Assembly: GCA_016700155.1 (NCBI GenBank)
Contig: CP065001.1
Span: 3,596,001 to 3,660,000, forward strand
DNA from: Ignavibacteriales bacterium
Lineage (GTDB): Bacteria > Bacteroidota > Ignavibacteria > Ignavibacteriales > Ignavibacteriaceae
Direction of reading: 5' to 3'
Length of the DNA: 64,000 nucleotides
Each line of letters starts with the position of its first letter. Position 1 is the first letter of the stretch. Below the pieces are notes generated by a model that saw nothing but the letters and a program-made list of their open reading frames with translations, had not been told where the DNA came from and ran no database searches. This document shows, in pieces, positions 63,760 to 64,000 of this stretch. Made by a program: the position numbers and the translations under genes.

Positions 63760-64000
63760 ATGAGCAAATCCGACTACAATCAAAACCAGTTTCTTGAACC
63801 TGGAAATATGATAAGATTGTATGCCAGCGGTGCTTTCCCGATGGCTGATTCACGCACTGGAAAAATAAACTGGTATATGCCTGATATCAGAACTGTCATC
63901 CCTCTTAATGATTATAACATCCCAAGATCTTTTAAACGTATTATCAGCGAATTAAATTTTACAATAAGATTTGATACAAGTTTTATTGATGTTGTAAATG
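63760..64000 (+). CDS. aat: Leucyl/phenylalanyl-tRNA-protein transferase, N-terminal part (cut by window edge)
   Basis: About 80 codons from an ATG at 63760. MIRLYASGAFPMADSRTGKI, followed by NWYMPDIRTVIPLNDYNIPR and later TIRFDTSFIDVVN, matches the conserved N-terminal region of Aat (LYxxGxFPM, W-Y-x-P, R-x-x-I-P-L). Aat adds Leu or Phe to the N-terminus of proteins for N-end-rule degradation by ClpAP. It lies 13 nt after the DUF2721 gene. The rest is outside the window. Confidence 0.88.
   Translation, partial: MSKSDYNQNQFLEPGNMIRLYASGAFPMADSRTGKINWYMPDIRTVIPLNDYNIPRSFKRIISELNFTIRFDTSFIDVVN

Overview
The window reads as chromosomal DNA of a member of the Ignavibacteria (Bacteroidota/Chlorobiota side of the tree). 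The inference rests on four observations. The DNA is AT-rich. Several large exported proteins end in a type IX secretion (Por) sorting domain with the NYPNPFNPST signature common in that class. Short dispersed palindromes of the TGTCATTCTGAAC type recur. An anaerobic pyruvate:ferredoxin oxidoreductase is present. No rRNA, tRNA, CRISPR array or phage was recognised.

Layout. 1-7658 (minus strand) is a surface-polysaccharide locus: sugar-nucleotide pyrophosphorylase (cut by the window edge), two GT4 glycosyltransferases, a NodB deacetylase, a Wzx-type flippase, a UDP-HexNAc 4-epimerase-like enzyme and a UDP-HexNAc dehydrogenase. After an 811-nt divergent spacer, 8470-13860 (plus) encodes three exported proteins: a beta-helix protein with a dockerin-like tail and two paralogues with an N-terminal beta-sandwich, a discoidin domain and a T9SS tail. 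13850-17699 (minus) holds mnmA, two unknowns and a PIN-PhoH ATPase. 18085-22453 is carAB. 22552-28897 holds two further T9SS cargo proteins (a beta-propeller and an M6 protease) around an AEC transporter. 29044-30801 is ychF followed by a REP-associated tyrosine transposase bracketed by mirrored palindromes. 30828-34782 (minus) has two GT28/MGDG-synthase-like proteins and a CdaA-CdaR fusion for c-di-AMP synthesis. 35135-39752 is nifJ plus a dihydroorotate-dehydrogenase-like partner. 40154-42309 has a metallophosphoesterase and an exported, possibly outer-membrane, protein.

42573-49765 (minus) groups a DUF3109 protein, rpoN (sigma-54), a methyltransferase-like membrane protein, hslV, hslU and a membrane-bound CHASE2-AAA+ sigma-54 activator. 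Sigma-54 and a likely activator are therefore close together, and a near-consensus -24/-12 element lies just upstream of the neighbouring exported-protein gene. 50275-53483 is a three-gene unit: cyclic-2,3-diphosphoglycerate-synthetase-like GTPase, carbamate kinase and ornithine carbamoyltransferase. 53642-64000 (plus) carries an SDR, a giant lamin-tail/CARDB surface protein, DinB-like and GNAT proteins, small membrane proteins, a DUF4397 lipoprotein, an MlaF-type ABC ATPase, a DUF2721 protein and the start of aat.

The items I find most worth a second look are the CHASE2-sigma-54 activator and its possible target promoter, the single-chain CdaA-CdaR with an altered RHR motif, the mirror-symmetric palindromes around the transposase, the GTPase/carbamate kinase/OTC unit, and several nested inverted-repeat elements in spacers. 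All functions are read from motifs by eye. No database search was run.
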